Below the pieces are notes generated by a model that saw only the letters and a program-made list of their open reading frames with translations, was not told where the DNA came from and did no database searches. From positions 1-64,000 of the forward strand of contig DJXS01000004.1 in NCBI GenBank assembly GCA_002448395.1: a stretch of 64,000 bases of DNA, written 5' to 3'. This document shows, piece after piece, positions 15,341 through 23,158 of the stretch. The stretch comes from Lachnospiraceae bacterium UBA6998. Lineage in GTDB: Bacteria; Bacillota; Clostridia; Lachnospirales; Lachnospiraceae. Each line of letters opens with the position of its first letter. Position 1 is the first letter of the stretch. The position numbers and the translations under genes are program-made.

Positions 15341-15546
15341 GCCGTGCCTCCCATTTCCTGCAGGTGCAGCAGATAGTGCGTGTTCAGCGTCTCAAAGGCG
15401 ATCTCGGTCTGTGTGCGGGAATCGATGGCGAGAACGCGGCTTGTGACCCGTACGCCGTCAGATTCCGTGATGTACGCAGACTTTCCGACGCAGAGCGGGT
15501 ATACCGGGTTACCGATGATCTCAAGGGATTTCTTGGCTGTGTTCAT
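15337..15546 (-). CDS. small accessory protein, 69 aa
   Basis: ATG 15546 follows GAAAGGAGACACAA. Predicted small beta-barrel-like composition (VYPLCVGKSAYITESDGVRVTSRVLAIDSRTQTEIAFETLNTHYLL). ATGA overlap with the next gene and 26-base overlap with the previous one place it firmly in the operon. Function unknown. Confidence 0.6.
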   Translation of the reverse strand: MNTAKKSLEIIGNPVYPLCVGKSAYITESDGVRVTSRVLAIDSRTQTEIAFETLNTHYLLHLQEMGGTA

Positions 15547-15979
15547 TTGTGTCTCCTTTCAGTGTCTCGGGGCGGTATTTCCGGTTGAAGTCCGAATAGC
15601 CGGCCCATTTGGGGGTTTCGAAGATGCGGGAGGAATGCAGTTCCAGCGCATACTGCTCGATCTCAGACTTCGTATGGAGCCATGGGCAGTTGTCCGCTGC
15701 CCACGCAATCAGACCCTGCAGCAGTGCGTCCTCGCTGGATCGGTGGATCAGATCACGGATCAGCGTTTCCCAGACGGAGGCTTCCAGATCCCCCAGTCTG
15801 GTCATTACGCCGTTCCGATAGCCCATGACCCGGTTGCGGCCGCTGCCGGATTTCGTATAGGCCTGGCCGGTCGCCAGACGGTGCTCCAGATCTGAAAAGC
15901 TTAGATCGGCGATGCGGCAGCGTTTTCCGCTGATGATCAGTACGGTGCCGTTTTCCGCAAGCGACGTGGATTCAAGCAA
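15521..15979 (-). CDS. uncharacterised accessory protein, 152 aa
   Basis: Begins with TTG at 15979, 6 bases after GAGGCG and overlapping the upstream stop. Starts with a strand-rich segment (NGTVLIISGKRCRIADLSFSDLEHRLA) then helical C-terminal half with KWAGYSDFNRKYRPETLKG. No family recognised; the TTG start is common in this element. Confidence 0.55.
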   Translation of the reverse strand: MLESTSLAENGTVLIISGKRCRIADLSFSDLEHRLATGQAYTKSGSGRNRVMGYRNGVMTRLGDLEASVWETLIRDLIHRSSEDALLQGLIAWAADNCPWLHTKSEIEQYALELHSSRIFETPKWAGYSDFNRKYRPETLKGDTNEHSQEIP

Positions 15980-16409
15980 TCTGCAGCGCCTCGCTTTCCT
16001 CGGGGAAGACCTGCCGGAACAGCTTCATGTATCGGCGATAGCCGGCCTCGTTCAGCGGCGCTCGCAGGGAAGCCTCCGACCAGCAGATCAGCTCCTCCTC
16101 CGGAAGCAGGTAGGGATCGGAAACGAATTTGACCCCGTCGTAATGCGGCGCGTGAGGCTTGAGAATCTTTTCCATTTCCGTTTTGCCGGTGGCGGCGAGA
16201 ATCAGCACAGCTTTGCGCTCTGCAATACCGCACAGGAGCTTCTGCGTATAGCCTCGGTCGCTGTAATGCGAGAGTGTGGCCTGAAGCTTCTGCAGCGCGT
16301 CAAATCGCAGCGCAAAGAGCGTGTCGCTGATGCCTTCCGTGCAGAAGAGCTCCGCATAGAAGGGGAGGAGAGTGACCATGTAATCCGATTCGGTCTTCGT
16401 GTTCGTCAT
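15972..16409 (-). CDS. uncharacterised accessory protein, 145 aa
   Basis: ATG 16409 after AAAGGACTGAATCCAA. Alpha/beta composition with LLCGIAERKAVLILAATGKTEMEKILKPHAPHYDGVKFVSDPYLLPEEELICW. Upstream-most gene of the tightly overlapping part of the accessory run. No family recognised. Confidence 0.55.
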   Translation of the reverse strand: MTNTKTESDYMVTLLPFYAELFCTEGISDTLFALRFDALQKLQATLSHYSDRGYTQKLLCGIAERKAVLILAATGKTEMEKILKPHAPHYDGVKFVSDPYLLPEEELICWSEASLRAPLNEAGYRRYMKLFRQVFPEESEALQIA

Positions 16410-16462
16410 TTGGATTCAGTCCTTTCATTTGAAGATATCTATATCCGCGGAGAGCACTGCTC

Positions 16463-16560
16463 CCCGATAAAAAAGATGGGGAGCCGTACAGCTCCGATCT
16501 ATATGAAAAAAAGCGCCCAAAGAGTCTTTTGGACTCTCTGGGCGCGATATGACCGAAAGA
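16463..16560 (-). terminator. terminator-bearing intergenic repeat, copy 1
   Basis: Contains a GGGGAGCCGT..AGCTCC hairpin and stem GCGCCCAAAGAGTC / GGACTCTCTGGGCGC (16513-16545) with a minus-strand run of seven T after it, then GCGATATGACCG. It lies 11 bases after the stop of the 77-aa gene, so it ends that transcript. A second copy lies at 16878-16976. Confidence 0.75.
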
Positions 16561-16570
16561 CGGTCAGAAT

Positions 16571-16804
16571 TCAGTTGTACCTCGGCGTGAGAACGCGATA
16601 GCGCATAGCGTGCGCGGGTGCTTTGGCAAGCTGCGGGTGTTTCTCATGGTTGCAGGAAGCGCAACGCGGCATATACTCGTAGCTGTGATCGATATGGCTG
16701 CCGGAGAGATACTCATGGAGGCGCTCCACAGACTGGCTGATATCCTCGTAGCTTCTTCCCTCGGCGAGCATGGTGGCATAGATGGAGTCATAAATTCCGC
16801 TCAT
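16571..16804 (-). CDS. small accessory protein, 77 aa
   Basis: ATG 16804 after AAAAGGAGATACAGAAAA. MSGIYDSIYATMLAEGRSYEDISQSVERLHEYLSGSHIDHSYEYMPRCASCNHEK: a helical N-terminus then a CxxC pair with two His nearby (CASCNHEKH), possibly a small zinc site. Flanked on both sides by copies of the same terminator repeat. Function unknown. Confidence 0.55.
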   Translation of the reverse strand: MSGIYDSIYATMLAEGRSYEDISQSVERLHEYLSGSHIDHSYEYMPRCASCNHEKHPQLAKAPAHAMRYRVLTPRYN

Positions 16805-16877
16805 TTTTCTGTATCTCCTTTTCAATGTATTATTCTTTGCGGAGGATAGGATTTATCTACAGGGTAAGCCACAGGCT

Positions 16878-16976
16878 CCCCGGAAAAAGGTAAGGGGAGC
16901 CGTTGAGCTCCGTATATATGAAAAAAGCGCCCAAAGAGCTGTAGCTCTCTGGGCGCGATATGACCGGATGGTCGAG
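16878..16976 (-). repeat. terminator-bearing intergenic repeat, copy 2
   Basis: Shares GGGGAGCCGTnnAGCTCCG, TATATGAAAAAA(A)GCGCCCAAAGAG and CTCTCTGGGCGCGATATGACCG with copy 1, in the same order and orientation. Its hairpin (16927-16956) again has a minus-strand T-run, but no minus-strand gene now lies upstream of it. Confidence 0.7.
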
Positions 16977-17051
16977 ATGGATGATCAGGAGGGGAGTGGT
17001 AACCCCTGCTTTTCAGATGCTGTGCCTCTATCTGATCAGAGGCAGAAGAAA

Positions 17052-17084
17052 CAAAAAGTGCCTGAAGAAAACTTCAGACACTTT
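17052..17084 (-). terminator. orphan terminator-like hairpin in gene-free stretch 16805-17341
   Basis: Stem AAAGTGCCTGAAG / CTTCAGACACTTT with minus-strand TTTTTG after it. Together with repeat copy 2 it suggests that minus-strand genes once lay here. The rest of 16977-17290 has no gene I can support. Confidence 0.5.
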
Positions 17085-17294
17085 GAAACACGAGACTGAA
17101 ATCACAAAAGGTGATTGGGATACTGACAGGGCCAGTGTAACACAGGAATGGCAGTTTGGCAAATTTGAGCTTTTCATAGGTCGTTTGAGAAGAATAGATA
17201 CCCCTGTATTTTACTCTGCTATGGAAAACCTGGGTATTCTTATAAAGCTATCCACTCTTATCGGCAAAAAATTTGCTAAAAATGCAGTGTCCCG

Positions 17295-17323
17295 TTTACT
17301 TCTTGCCGATAATGGTATATACT
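17295..17323 (+). promoter_or_regulatory. promoter of Fic gene
   Basis: TTTACT, 17-base spacer, TATACT, ending 18 bases before the chosen GTG start. Good -10, moderate -35. Confidence 0.55.
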
Positions 17324-17341
17324 CTACTTGAGGTGATTTGC

Positions 17342-18238
17342 GTGAATATGATTTCTGTTGCCGAGTGTGCGGCAAAATGGGGCGTGGCGGAGCGCACGGT
17401 GCGGAATTACTGTGCCCACGACCGTATCCCCGGTGCAGTCCTCAAGGGAAAAACCTGGTGGATCCCCGAGGACGCCGAGAGACCGGATCGGATCAACAAG
17501 CGGCAGACCTTGCCGAAAACGCTGTTGGAGCGACTGCAGACCGAGCGGAAAATGCAGCTGCGCGGAGGCATCTATCATAAGCTGCAGGTCGACATGACAT
17601 ACAACTCCAATCATATTGAAGGCGGCCGGCTCACGCATGACCAGACCCGTTATATCTTTGAGACGAACACCATCGGACTTGAGGGCGAGAGCGTCAATGT
17701 GGACGACGTGGTTGAAACCGCCAATCATTTCCGCTGCATCGATCTGATTATTGATAATGCCTCGAAGCCATTGACCGAGGCGTTTATCAAGGAGCTACAC
17801 CGTACACTCAAAAGCGGCACAAGTGACAGCCGACAGCCTTGGTTTGTCGTAGGCGGATATAAAAAGATACCGAATGAAGTGGGCGGGCAGGCTACGACCC
17901 TCCCCGCCCAGGTTCCCGCGGCCATGGCGAAGCTGTTAAAAGGGTATAACAGCAGCCCTAAGCCGGATCTAGAGGATCTGCTTGACTTTCATGTTCGTTT
18001 CGAACGCATCCATCCCTTTCAGGACGGCAACGGGCGTGTAGGCAGGCTGATCCTGTTCAAGGAGTGCCTCCGTTTCGGGATCGTGCCCTTCATCATTGAT
18101 GACCGGCATAAAATGTTCTACTACCGCGGTCTGAAGGAATGGGTCAAGATGCCCGGTTATCTGCGCGACACCTGCCTGCTGATGCAGGATGACTTCAAGG
18201 CGGTTCTGGACTACTTTGGGATCGAATATGAAGCGTAA
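17342..18238 (+). CDS. Fic-domain AMP-transferase-like protein with N-terminal helix-turn-helix
   Basis: About 298 aa; GTG 17342 follows GAGGTGATTTGC (ATG 17348 is the alternative). The first ~50 residues are an excisionase/MerR-like HTH (VAECAAKWGVAERTVRNYCAHDRIPGAVLKGKTWWIP). An inhibitory-helix motif SNHIEG, fitting (S/T)xxxE(G/N), stands at ~100 and the catalytic loop HPFQDGNGRVGRL at ~220, complete. It is thus a self-inhibited Fic enzyme of the Fic-1/DOC group, expected to transfer AMP or a related group to a protein. The HTH may let it control its own promoter. Plus-strand insertion among minus-strand genes. Confidence 0.85.
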   Translation: MNMISVAECAAKWGVAERTVRNYCAHDRIPGAVLKGKTWWIPEDAERPDRINKRQTLPKTLLERLQTERKMQLRGGIYHKLQVDMTYNSNHIEGGRLTHDQTRYIFETNTIGLEGESVNVDDVVETANHFRCIDLIIDNASKPLTEAFIKELHRTLKSGTSDSRQPWFVVGGYKKIPNEVGGQATTLPAQVPAAMAKLLKGYNSSPKPDLEDLLDFHVRFERIHPFQDGNGRVGRLILFKECLRFGIVPFIIDDRHKMFYYRGLKEWVKMPGYLRDTCLLMQDDFKAVLDYFGIEYEA

Positions 18239-18252
18239 TTCGGAGATGTTAT

Positions 18253-18300
18253 ATGGACGATCTGATGGCCAGAACCATGGTAGAAAAGTTGCGCATTTGA
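18253..18300 (+). CDS. possible 15-codon ORF after Fic gene
   Basis: GGAGATGTT precedes an ATG that opens 15 codons (MDDLMARTMVEKLRI). It may be the stump of a gene that once followed fic. Low support. Confidence 0.2.
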   Translation: MDDLMARTMVEKLRI

Positions 18301-18353
18301 AACGCTCGCCATACTGCGATGGTGTCTTCTCATTTTTTGAAATCCGTTCAAAA

Positions 18354-18403
18354 CAAAAAAGCCCGGTGACCTGCTGGTATCCTTACCAGTAAGCCACTGG
18401 GCT
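18354..18403 (-). terminator. intrinsic terminator of sigma/signal-peptidase operon
   Basis: Long stem AGCCCAGTGGC ... GTCACCGGGCT with an inner CTGGTA/TACCAG pair; followed on the minus strand by TTTTTTGTTTTG, directly after the signal peptidase stop. Confidence 0.85.
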
Positions 18404-18406
18404 AAT

Positions 18407-18790
18407 TCAATGCAGAACTTTTGCTATAATATCCTTCTCGGGCACAAAAGGGGAGGGCCAGAATCGGGAGTCATAGGAGTTGCCTGCGTTGTCTCCCAAG
18501 ACGTAGTAATGATCGTCGGGAACAAGATGTTCTTCATCGTGAATGGAAACAGTATCGCCTCCAGTCGCGGCAACGCGCTTCACCAGCAGCTTCCTGTCGT
18601 GGACAAAGACGATTATATCTCCGACCTGAATGTCCTTGTACAGACGAATGCCGAGGAACACACTGCCTTGCTTGAGCGTGGGCTCCATGGATTCGCTGGG
18701 CACGTACCCGACAAACAACACAGAGCGAAAGATCCCAAGCGTGACAGCAACACAAAGCAGGGGGATCAGGAGCTTCATATATCTCTTCAA
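18407..18790 (-). CDS. lepB: type I signal peptidase (S26)
   Basis: 127 aa, short form. One N-terminal membrane span ([22 protein letters not shown]), the Ser motif PSESMEPTL with catalytic Ser and the Lys motif [14 protein letters not shown], then the [11 protein letters not shown] box. It cleaves signal peptides outside the membrane; in this position probably those of the pilins and adhesin encoded a few kb away. Start is TTG 18790 (8 bases after GGAGGTG, overlapping the sigma-factor TGA); ATG 18778 is possible. Confidence 0.9.
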   Translation of the reverse strand: MKRYMKLLIPLLCVAVTLGIFRSVLFVGYVPSESMEPTLKQGSVFLGIRLYKDIQVGDIIVFVHDRKLLVKRVAATGGDTVSIHDEEHLVPDDHYYVLGDNAGNSYDSRFWPSPFVPEKDIIAKVLH

Positions 18791-19338
18791 TAGAGTTCCA
18801 CCTCCCGTAAGGCACAGAAATCTGGCTGAGCCCGCAGATAGGCGCGGGCCTTGGAAGCAAGCGCTCGGACGGAATTTGCCGGAAGACCGAGAACCTGCCC
18901 GGCATCCGAACTGGAATATCCGGCCTCCATCAGGAAGAGCGCGCGGATCCCTTTCTTGATTCCGTTCGGGGCGTTATCAAAAGCATGTCCCAGCGCGGAC
19001 TGCAAATCCAGGCGATCGATCGAACCGGAGGCCTCCTCCGAGTGCAAAGGGCAGGGGAGTTCCTCATCCGTCAGGATCTCATGGGCCTGGCGCCTGTTGC
19101 CGGATATCAGAGCATCGCAGATCTCGTTCCAGATCAGCCGATAGGCGTAGGTAGAAAAGCTGCCGTTTCCGCGATCCGTCGCGGCGGCCTTGCACAGCCC
19201 GATACACCCGATCTGATATAAATCCTCATAGGTGAAGATCCCGTTCCGGTCGAGCCCATGGACTTTATCTTTGATCACCTTGCCCACGAGGCCCATATTC
19301 TCTTCCACTTTTTTCTGCTGTTCTTGATCAAGTTTCAA
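18787..19338 (-). CDS. sigma-70 family sigma factor of the element
   Basis: 183 aa from TTG 19338 after GGAGGTGAGTCAGA. Region 2 is clear ([13 protein letters not shown]...[39 protein letters not shown]), close to sporulation/SigB-type sigma factors, and region 4 has a helix-turn-helix ([26 protein letters not shown]). It likely directs RNA polymerase to element promoters, perhaps of the pilus or transfer genes. Overlaps both neighbours. Confidence 0.8.
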   Translation of the reverse strand: MKLDQEQQKKVEENMGLVGKVIKDKVHGLDRNGIFTYEDLYQIGCIGLCKAAATDRGNGSFSTYAYRLIWNEICDALISGNRRQAHEILTDEELPCPLHSEEASGSIDRLDLQSALGHAFDNAPNGIKKGIRALFLMEAGYSSSDAGQVLGLPANSVRALASKARAYLRAQPDFCALREVELY

Positions 19339-19795
19339 TCTGACTCACCTCCAATTCCGGTAAAGCGACATAGGGAATAGCCTGCTGCTCCAGCAGCCTC
19401 CGACTCTCCTCGATAATGATCCTGCAGTTATATTCGCCCATGCATGCGATATGGGCGCGGCTTTGCGGCGTGCAGGTGATCTGAGCAAGCCACAGATACG
19501 CCTCCTGCTTGCTCATCAGACCGGAAAGATAGATTTGATCGAAATAGTGATGAGCCTGCCGCCGAAGCGTCCGCAAAGGCTGATTGGCCAACTCACCCAC
19601 GGGGATCTTCGTGCCGGCGTGGACACGCACGTAGGAGTCGCACGCCGGATACCGCGAGCAGACATAGAGCATGGTGTGCTTCGGATTGTCCCGGTAGATC
19701 CCGTCAGCCGACCGATAAATCACCGAGCTGCCGCAGTACGGACAGCGCAGCTTGCTGTAGTTGATTCCCTTTCTTTTCTTGCTTTGTCTATTCAT
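19328..19795 (-). CDS. zinc-finger protein, DUF3268 type
   Basis: 155 aa, ATG 19795 after CGGAGGTTTT. N-terminal zinc ribbon LRCPYCGSS...YVCSRYPACDSYVRVHAGTKIPVGELANQPLRTLRRQAHHYFDQIYLSG matches the DUF3268 zinc-finger family of conjugative elements and phages. The C-terminal half is helical. Likely binds nucleic acid. A long structured leader RNA precedes it, so its expression may be set by attenuation. Confidence 0.7.
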   Translation of the reverse strand: MNRQSKKRKGINYSKLRCPYCGSSVIYRSADGIYRDNPKHTMLYVCSRYPACDSYVRVHAGTKIPVGELANQPLRTLRRQAHHYFDQIYLSGLMSKQEAYLWLAQITCTPQSRAHIACMGEYNCRIIIEESRRLLEQQAIPYVALPELEVSQIET

Positions 19796-19816
19796 AAAAC
19801 CTCCGTTTGCAGAAAT

Positions 19817-20049
19817 GAAAAAGCCGGAAGGCAGCCAAAATGCAAACAGAGCCAGGACCGGGAATGATCAGATCCCAGTCCGTGACTCTGTAAGCGATAT
19901 GGCAGCCTTCCGGCTATATCAAACAGGCGCTTGCGTCATTGTGGACGTCATGATGCGTCCGTAACGATTCCTTCTCCCACCTGGAGAAGTCTGACTCCGG
20001 GAGCTCTTCCGAAGTATCGAGAGCCTGGACGCAAGCTCCTTACAGGCTC
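19817..20049 (-). ncRNA. structured leader RNA with pseudoknot upstream of DUF3268 gene
   Basis: On the minus strand: hairpin GAGCCTG (20049-20043) / CAGGCTC (20027-20021) whose 15-base loop contains GCTTGCGTC (20036-20028), perfectly complementary to GACGCAAGC at 19937-19929, i.e. a pseudoknot. Between them are a GGACG/CGTCC hairpin (19960-19943) and GGAG/CTCC pairs. After the pseudoknot comes a long two-part stem, outer AGCCGGAAGGCTGCC (19915-19901) with GGCTGCCTTCCGGCT (19836-19822), inner ACAGAGTCA.../...TGGCTCTGT, ending in TTTTT 22 bases before the SD of the DUF3268 gene. This is either a terminator/attenuator or the end of a free RNA. The 355-base gap 19796-20151 is otherwise empty. 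Structured RNA motifs next to DUF3268 genes have been proposed in comparative-genomics surveys; identity not checked. Confidence 0.65.
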
Positions 20050-20151
20050 ATAATACCGCGAAAAGGGGAAATAGTCAACGAATATGATGAGATTAAAAAC
20101 AAAATCGGCGGTTTCCACAGAAAAAAGTTCCCATCTCAGTCTGGGGAAGCC

Positions 20152-20766
20152 TTATTCGTCATAATCGTCAAAATCCTCATCTTCGTCATCTTCACGGTTG
20201 ACAGCGGCAAGCTTCAACCCGACGAGGACCGTGACGCAGATCAGGATGCCGGCGCCGAAAAAGATCACATGCTTCACCGGGATGCCGGCCACGGTCTTGA
20301 CCGGATGGGGCGTCTCCTGAACAGGGGCGGGCGTTTCTTCAGACGGGGCTTCCGTGACTTCAGGTGTTGCGGGGTCTGTTTCCTTTATGTCGCTCCCGGC
20401 AGCTTCCGACGTCGTTTCGGGGAACTCCACGGTTGCAAGCTCACCGTAGTTTTCCGGCTCCACCATGGGGATCGCGTTGGAAAGTCCCATGCAGGAGAGA
20501 ATGTAGCTGCTGCTTCCGCCGATCTCCAGACGGAGGACGCCGTCCTCACCGACCGGGATGGGATCGGGATAGAGCCCGCTGTCAGTCCGGAGCTGGAACT
20601 CCACGCCGGCCCAGGCGGTGCCAAGCTGGATCTCCAGCCGCTCCGGCTGCAGGACCTGGATCTCTGTTCCGTCCGTGTCTGCATGAGCTATGGGAGGGGA
20701 GAGGAAGGTCAAGGCAAAGAGAAGCGTAAAAGCAAAGAGAATACGCTGCAGAGTTTTCGTTTTCAT
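20152..20766 (-). CDS. membrane-anchored secreted protein with acidic tail
   Basis: 204 aa, ATG 20766 after AGGAGGTTCCT. Signal peptide (RILFAFTLLFALTFLSPPIAHA), a ~100-residue beta-type extracellular domain, a Thr/Pro/Glu-rich stalk, then a single span (HVIFFGAGILICVTVLVGLKLAAV) and a highly acidic cytoplasmic tail (REDDEDEDFDDYDE). No LPXTG motif, so it is held by the membrane span. Placed between the pilus operon and the DUF3268 gene; probably part of the surface apparatus. Confidence 0.65.
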   Translation of the reverse strand: MKTKTLQRILFAFTLLFALTFLSPPIAHADTDGTEIQVLQPERLEIQLGTAWAGVEFQLRTDSGLYPDPIPVGEDGVLRLEIGGSSSYILSCMGLSNAIPMVEPENYGELATVEFPETTSEAAGSDIKETDPATPEVTEAPSEETPAPVQETPHPVKTVAGIPVKHVIFFGAGILICVTVLVGLKLAAVNREDDEDEDFDDYDE

Positions 20767-20810
20767 AGGAACCTCCTAAAACGTTAAAATTGGAATTAGC
20801 AAAATAAACA

Positions 20811-20839
20811 TTGCTATTTACTCAAAATAATGCTAAACT
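20811..20839 (+). promoter_or_regulatory. promoter of Phd/ParE-type pair
   Basis: TTGCTA, 17-base spacer, TAAACT, 25 bases before the antitoxin ATG. GCTAA/TTAGC repeats overlap it (AATTAGCAAAAT at 20795, AATGCTAAAC at 20829) and may be the antitoxin's operator. Confidence 0.6.
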
Positions 20840-20864
20840 AATGCCGTGAAGGGAGGTGGCAGCA

Positions 20865-21137
20865 ATGCCCAGTATTCGTCCGATCTCAGATTTGAGAAAC
20901 AGCGCCAACGAGATCTCGGATTTTTGTCGCCAGACAAGAGAGCCCGTGTTTATTACAAGAAACGGAACAGGCGATATGGTTGTTATGAACCTGGAGGAGT
21001 ATGAGCGGCAGCTGGCCTTGATCGATCTTTACGGAAAGCTTGCCGTTGCAGAACAGCAAATTGCTGACGGAGCCGAGGGGAAGGACTTTTCTTCCGTAGC
21101 CAAACAGATGCGGGAGCGGATTCATGGCAGCGTATAA
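20865..21137 (+). CDS. Phd/YefM-family antitoxin
   Basis: 90 aa from ATG 20865, 7 bases after GGGAGGT; a GTG at 20856 is upstream in frame. The N-terminal pattern SIRPISDLRNSANEISDFCRQTREPVFITRNGTGDMVVMNLEEYE is typical of Phd/YefM antitoxins, which bind operator DNA by this part and neutralise the toxin with the C-terminal helix. Overlaps the toxin gene by 14 bases. Confidence 0.9.
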   Translation: MPSIRPISDLRNSANEISDFCRQTREPVFITRNGTGDMVVMNLEEYERQLALIDLYGKLAVAEQQIADGAEGKDFSSVAKQMRERIHGSV

Positions 21138-21426
21138 AGTGAAAATCTTTCCTGCTGCCGAGCAGGATCTTGAGGAACTGGTGGCGTATCTGATCACGCT
21201 TTCCCACGAAGCGGCGATTCGCTATTTTGATAAGCTCACGGAAGAAATCTCCAGCCTTTCTGAGATGCCTCAACGCTGCCCGCGCCCGAGGGATTTGGCC
21301 TTGGCTGCGAAGGGTTACCGCTATTTGATCGTTGGAAACTATCTCGTATTCTATGTCGTTGAGGGGGACACCGTGCAGATTCGCAGGATCCTGTACGGCC
21401 GCAGAGATTACAAACAGCTATTATGA
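21124..21426 (+). CDS. ParE/RelE-family toxin
   Basis: 100 aa: KVKIFPAAEQDLEELVAYLI...AAIRYFDKLTEEISSLSEMPQRCPRPRD...GYRYLIVGNYLVFYVVEGDTVQIRRILYGRRDYKQLL, a full-length RelE/ParE fold of the plasmid-stabilisation type. It would act as a ribosome-dependent RNase or gyrase poison; which one cannot be told. The pair sits as a plus-strand cassette between the surface protein and sortase genes, and its stop overlaps the convergent sortase gene end by a few bases. Confidence 0.9.
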   Translation: MAAYKVKIFPAAEQDLEELVAYLITLSHEAAIRYFDKLTEEISSLSEMPQRCPRPRDLALAAKGYRYLIVGNYLVFYVVEGDTVQIRRILYGRRDYKQLL

Positions 21427-22179
21427 GACCGAAGCGGCGCTCACATCGGTGGGCGCCGTTTCGTCTGCCCTCTCGCAGAAAACAAGATATCGATATTTGC
21501 CGCCGGAGCCGTAGGGATGGCAGGTGAGCAGCGTGACCATGTCCCGATCCCGCTGGATCAGGATCGCCTGAATATCATTCGGATTGATGATCTTGATCTC
21601 CGTGACCTTATAGGTGAGCGTCTCCCAGATGTTCGTTATGGTTACCTCGTCGCCGAGCTCCAGCAGCTCGATATCCAGAAAATACTTGTATCCGTTCCAG
21701 GAGCGGTGCCCGGCAATGACGGCGTTTGTGCTGCAGCCGCCGATGGGGATGCTGGTCTGCGCCAGGACCGCCGCGCCGTTGGACATGTTTTCATCGCTGG
21801 CGCCCAGGTACAGCGGCATCTCCAGTTCCATCTTCGGGATCTTGATGACGCCGAAAACCTGGTCCTCGAGCCCGTAGGCTGTCAGATCGAAGCCTGACGC
21901 CTGATAGGCCTCTCTGCCGTTCAGACTGACCTGCCGTGTGGCGTACAGCTGCCGGTTATATTCCCGCATCGCCAGGAACAGATCCTCGTGTGGAATGGGG
22001 ATGTGCTGCTCCTCGGCCTCCTTTTGTATGACTTCTGCCTCCTCATAAAAGGTCTGGGAGTCATTTTTCATCTGCTGGGTTTTCTGCACGCTGTATACCA
22101 GGGGCTTCATGGCCATATAGGCGCTGAGACCGGCGGCGATGATCAGCAGAAACAGAAGAAAAAGCTTAACGCGCTTCAT
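21421..22179 (-). CDS. class C sortase-like transpeptidase 1
   Basis: 252 aa from ATG 22179 after GAGGGAAGC. N-terminal span (FLLFLLIIAAGLSAYMAM), then the sortase barrel: VFGVIKIPKMELEMPLYLG, catalytic His in VIAGHRSW, catalytic Cys in TLLTCHPYGSGGKYRYLVFCE with Arg. There is no C-terminal span, unlike the neighbouring sortase, so it may be the housekeeping/anchoring enzyme of the pair. Acts outside the membrane on LPXTG proteins. Overlaps the upstream sortase by 14 bases. Confidence 0.85.
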   Translation of the reverse strand: MKRVKLFLLFLLIIAAGLSAYMAMKPLVYSVQKTQQMKNDSQTFYEEAEVIQKEAEEQHIPIPHEDLFLAMREYNRQLYATRQVSLNGREAYQASGFDLTAYGLEDQVFGVIKIPKMELEMPLYLGASDENMSNGAAVLAQTSIPIGGCSTNAVIAGHRSWNGYKYFLDIELLELGDEVTITNIWETLTYKVTEIKIINPNDIQAILIQRDRDMVTLLTCHPYGSGGKYRYLVFCERADETAPTDVSAASVS

Positions 22180-23104
22180 GCTTCCCTCGCTTTCTGCGCC
22201 ACGGCCAGCGGATCGGGGCATAATGTCTGGCGCGATGTCTGCGCCTCCGTCTGGGCTTGTGGCAGCGCTTATACAGGAGAAGACCGCCGCCAATGCCGGA
22301 AACGGCGAGAAGGCCGTAGAGCAGACCGCGCAGATAGGCGTCCGTCCAGGTGGAAGGGACGGCCTCCGGGACGTCTGTGTATTCCGCACTCTCCACCAAT
22401 TCAGTCGCGGCGGTATATTCCACTCGCTCGCCGCGGATGAGCAGGCGGTGGGTATTGACTCCAAAGGGCGTGCAGGTGATAAGAGTGCAGTAGTCGTGCT
22501 GCCCTTCGATCATGAGATGTGACGTGTCCTCCGGCAGCACGGTATACATGTCCTGCACCATGTAGGCCAGAGTCTCATTCAGAACATGGAGAAAAAAGAT
22601 ATCGCCCTTTTCGAGCTGATCCAGATCGGAGAACATCTTCTCTCTGGCCATGCCCGAATGCCCGGTGAGGATACAGTGGGTGGCGCTGCCGCCGACTGGC
22701 AGAGAGGAGCCCAGCAGATGCCCGATGCCCCGGCCCAGTGAATCCTCACCGGTCCCGTGGTAGATCGGAAGATTGACGGAAATCTTCGGGATCTCCACAT
22801 AGCCCATCAGACCGTCGCCGCGGATGTTGAGCAGTGTGTCATAGCTCTCGGATGCCCGAATGAGCGCCTCCTTGGAGAAGGCCTTGTCCGTGACGTTTAC
22901 CAGTGTGGTGTTGTATTCGTGCGCCGCTTCTCTGGCTGCGATCAGCTCGGATTCATCCAGCTGCTGGACCGCCTCGGTATACTGAGTTTCGATGAGGCTC
23001 TTGGTCTTCTCTGCATATTGATTGCTCAAAAACGGATAGAGGGTCACGCCGGCGGCGATGAGCACAGCGAGGGCGCACAGGATGATTTTGACTGTTCGAG
23101 TCAT
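22166..23104 (-). CDS. class C (pilin-polymerising) sortase 2
   Basis: 312 aa from ATG 23104 after TGGAGGATCGC. Two membrane segments, at the N-terminus (IILCALAVLIAAGVTLYPFL) and near the C-terminus (LLYGLLAVSGIGGGLLLYK), the layout of class C sortases. Catalytic His in LTGHSGM, Cys in TLITCTPFGVNTHRLLIRGERVEY. A very basic tail follows. It should polymerise the LPQTG pilin encoded just upstream through the pilin-motif lysine. Confidence 0.9.
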   Translation of the reverse strand: MTRTVKIILCALAVLIAAGVTLYPFLSNQYAEKTKSLIETQYTEAVQQLDESELIAAREAAHEYNTTLVNVTDKAFSKEALIRASESYDTLLNIRGDGLMGYVEIPKISVNLPIYHGTGEDSLGRGIGHLLGSSLPVGGSATHCILTGHSGMAREKMFSDLDQLEKGDIFFLHVLNETLAYMVQDMYTVLPEDTSHLMIEGQHDYCTLITCTPFGVNTHRLLIRGERVEYTAATELVESAEYTDVPEAVPSTWTDAYLRGLLYGLLAVSGIGGGLLLYKRCHKPRRRRRHRARHYAPIRWPWRRKRGKHEAR

Positions 23105-23158
23105 GCGATCCTCCAAAGGCCTGCGGGGAAGCAGGAATGCCTCCCCGCAGGGGATAAG

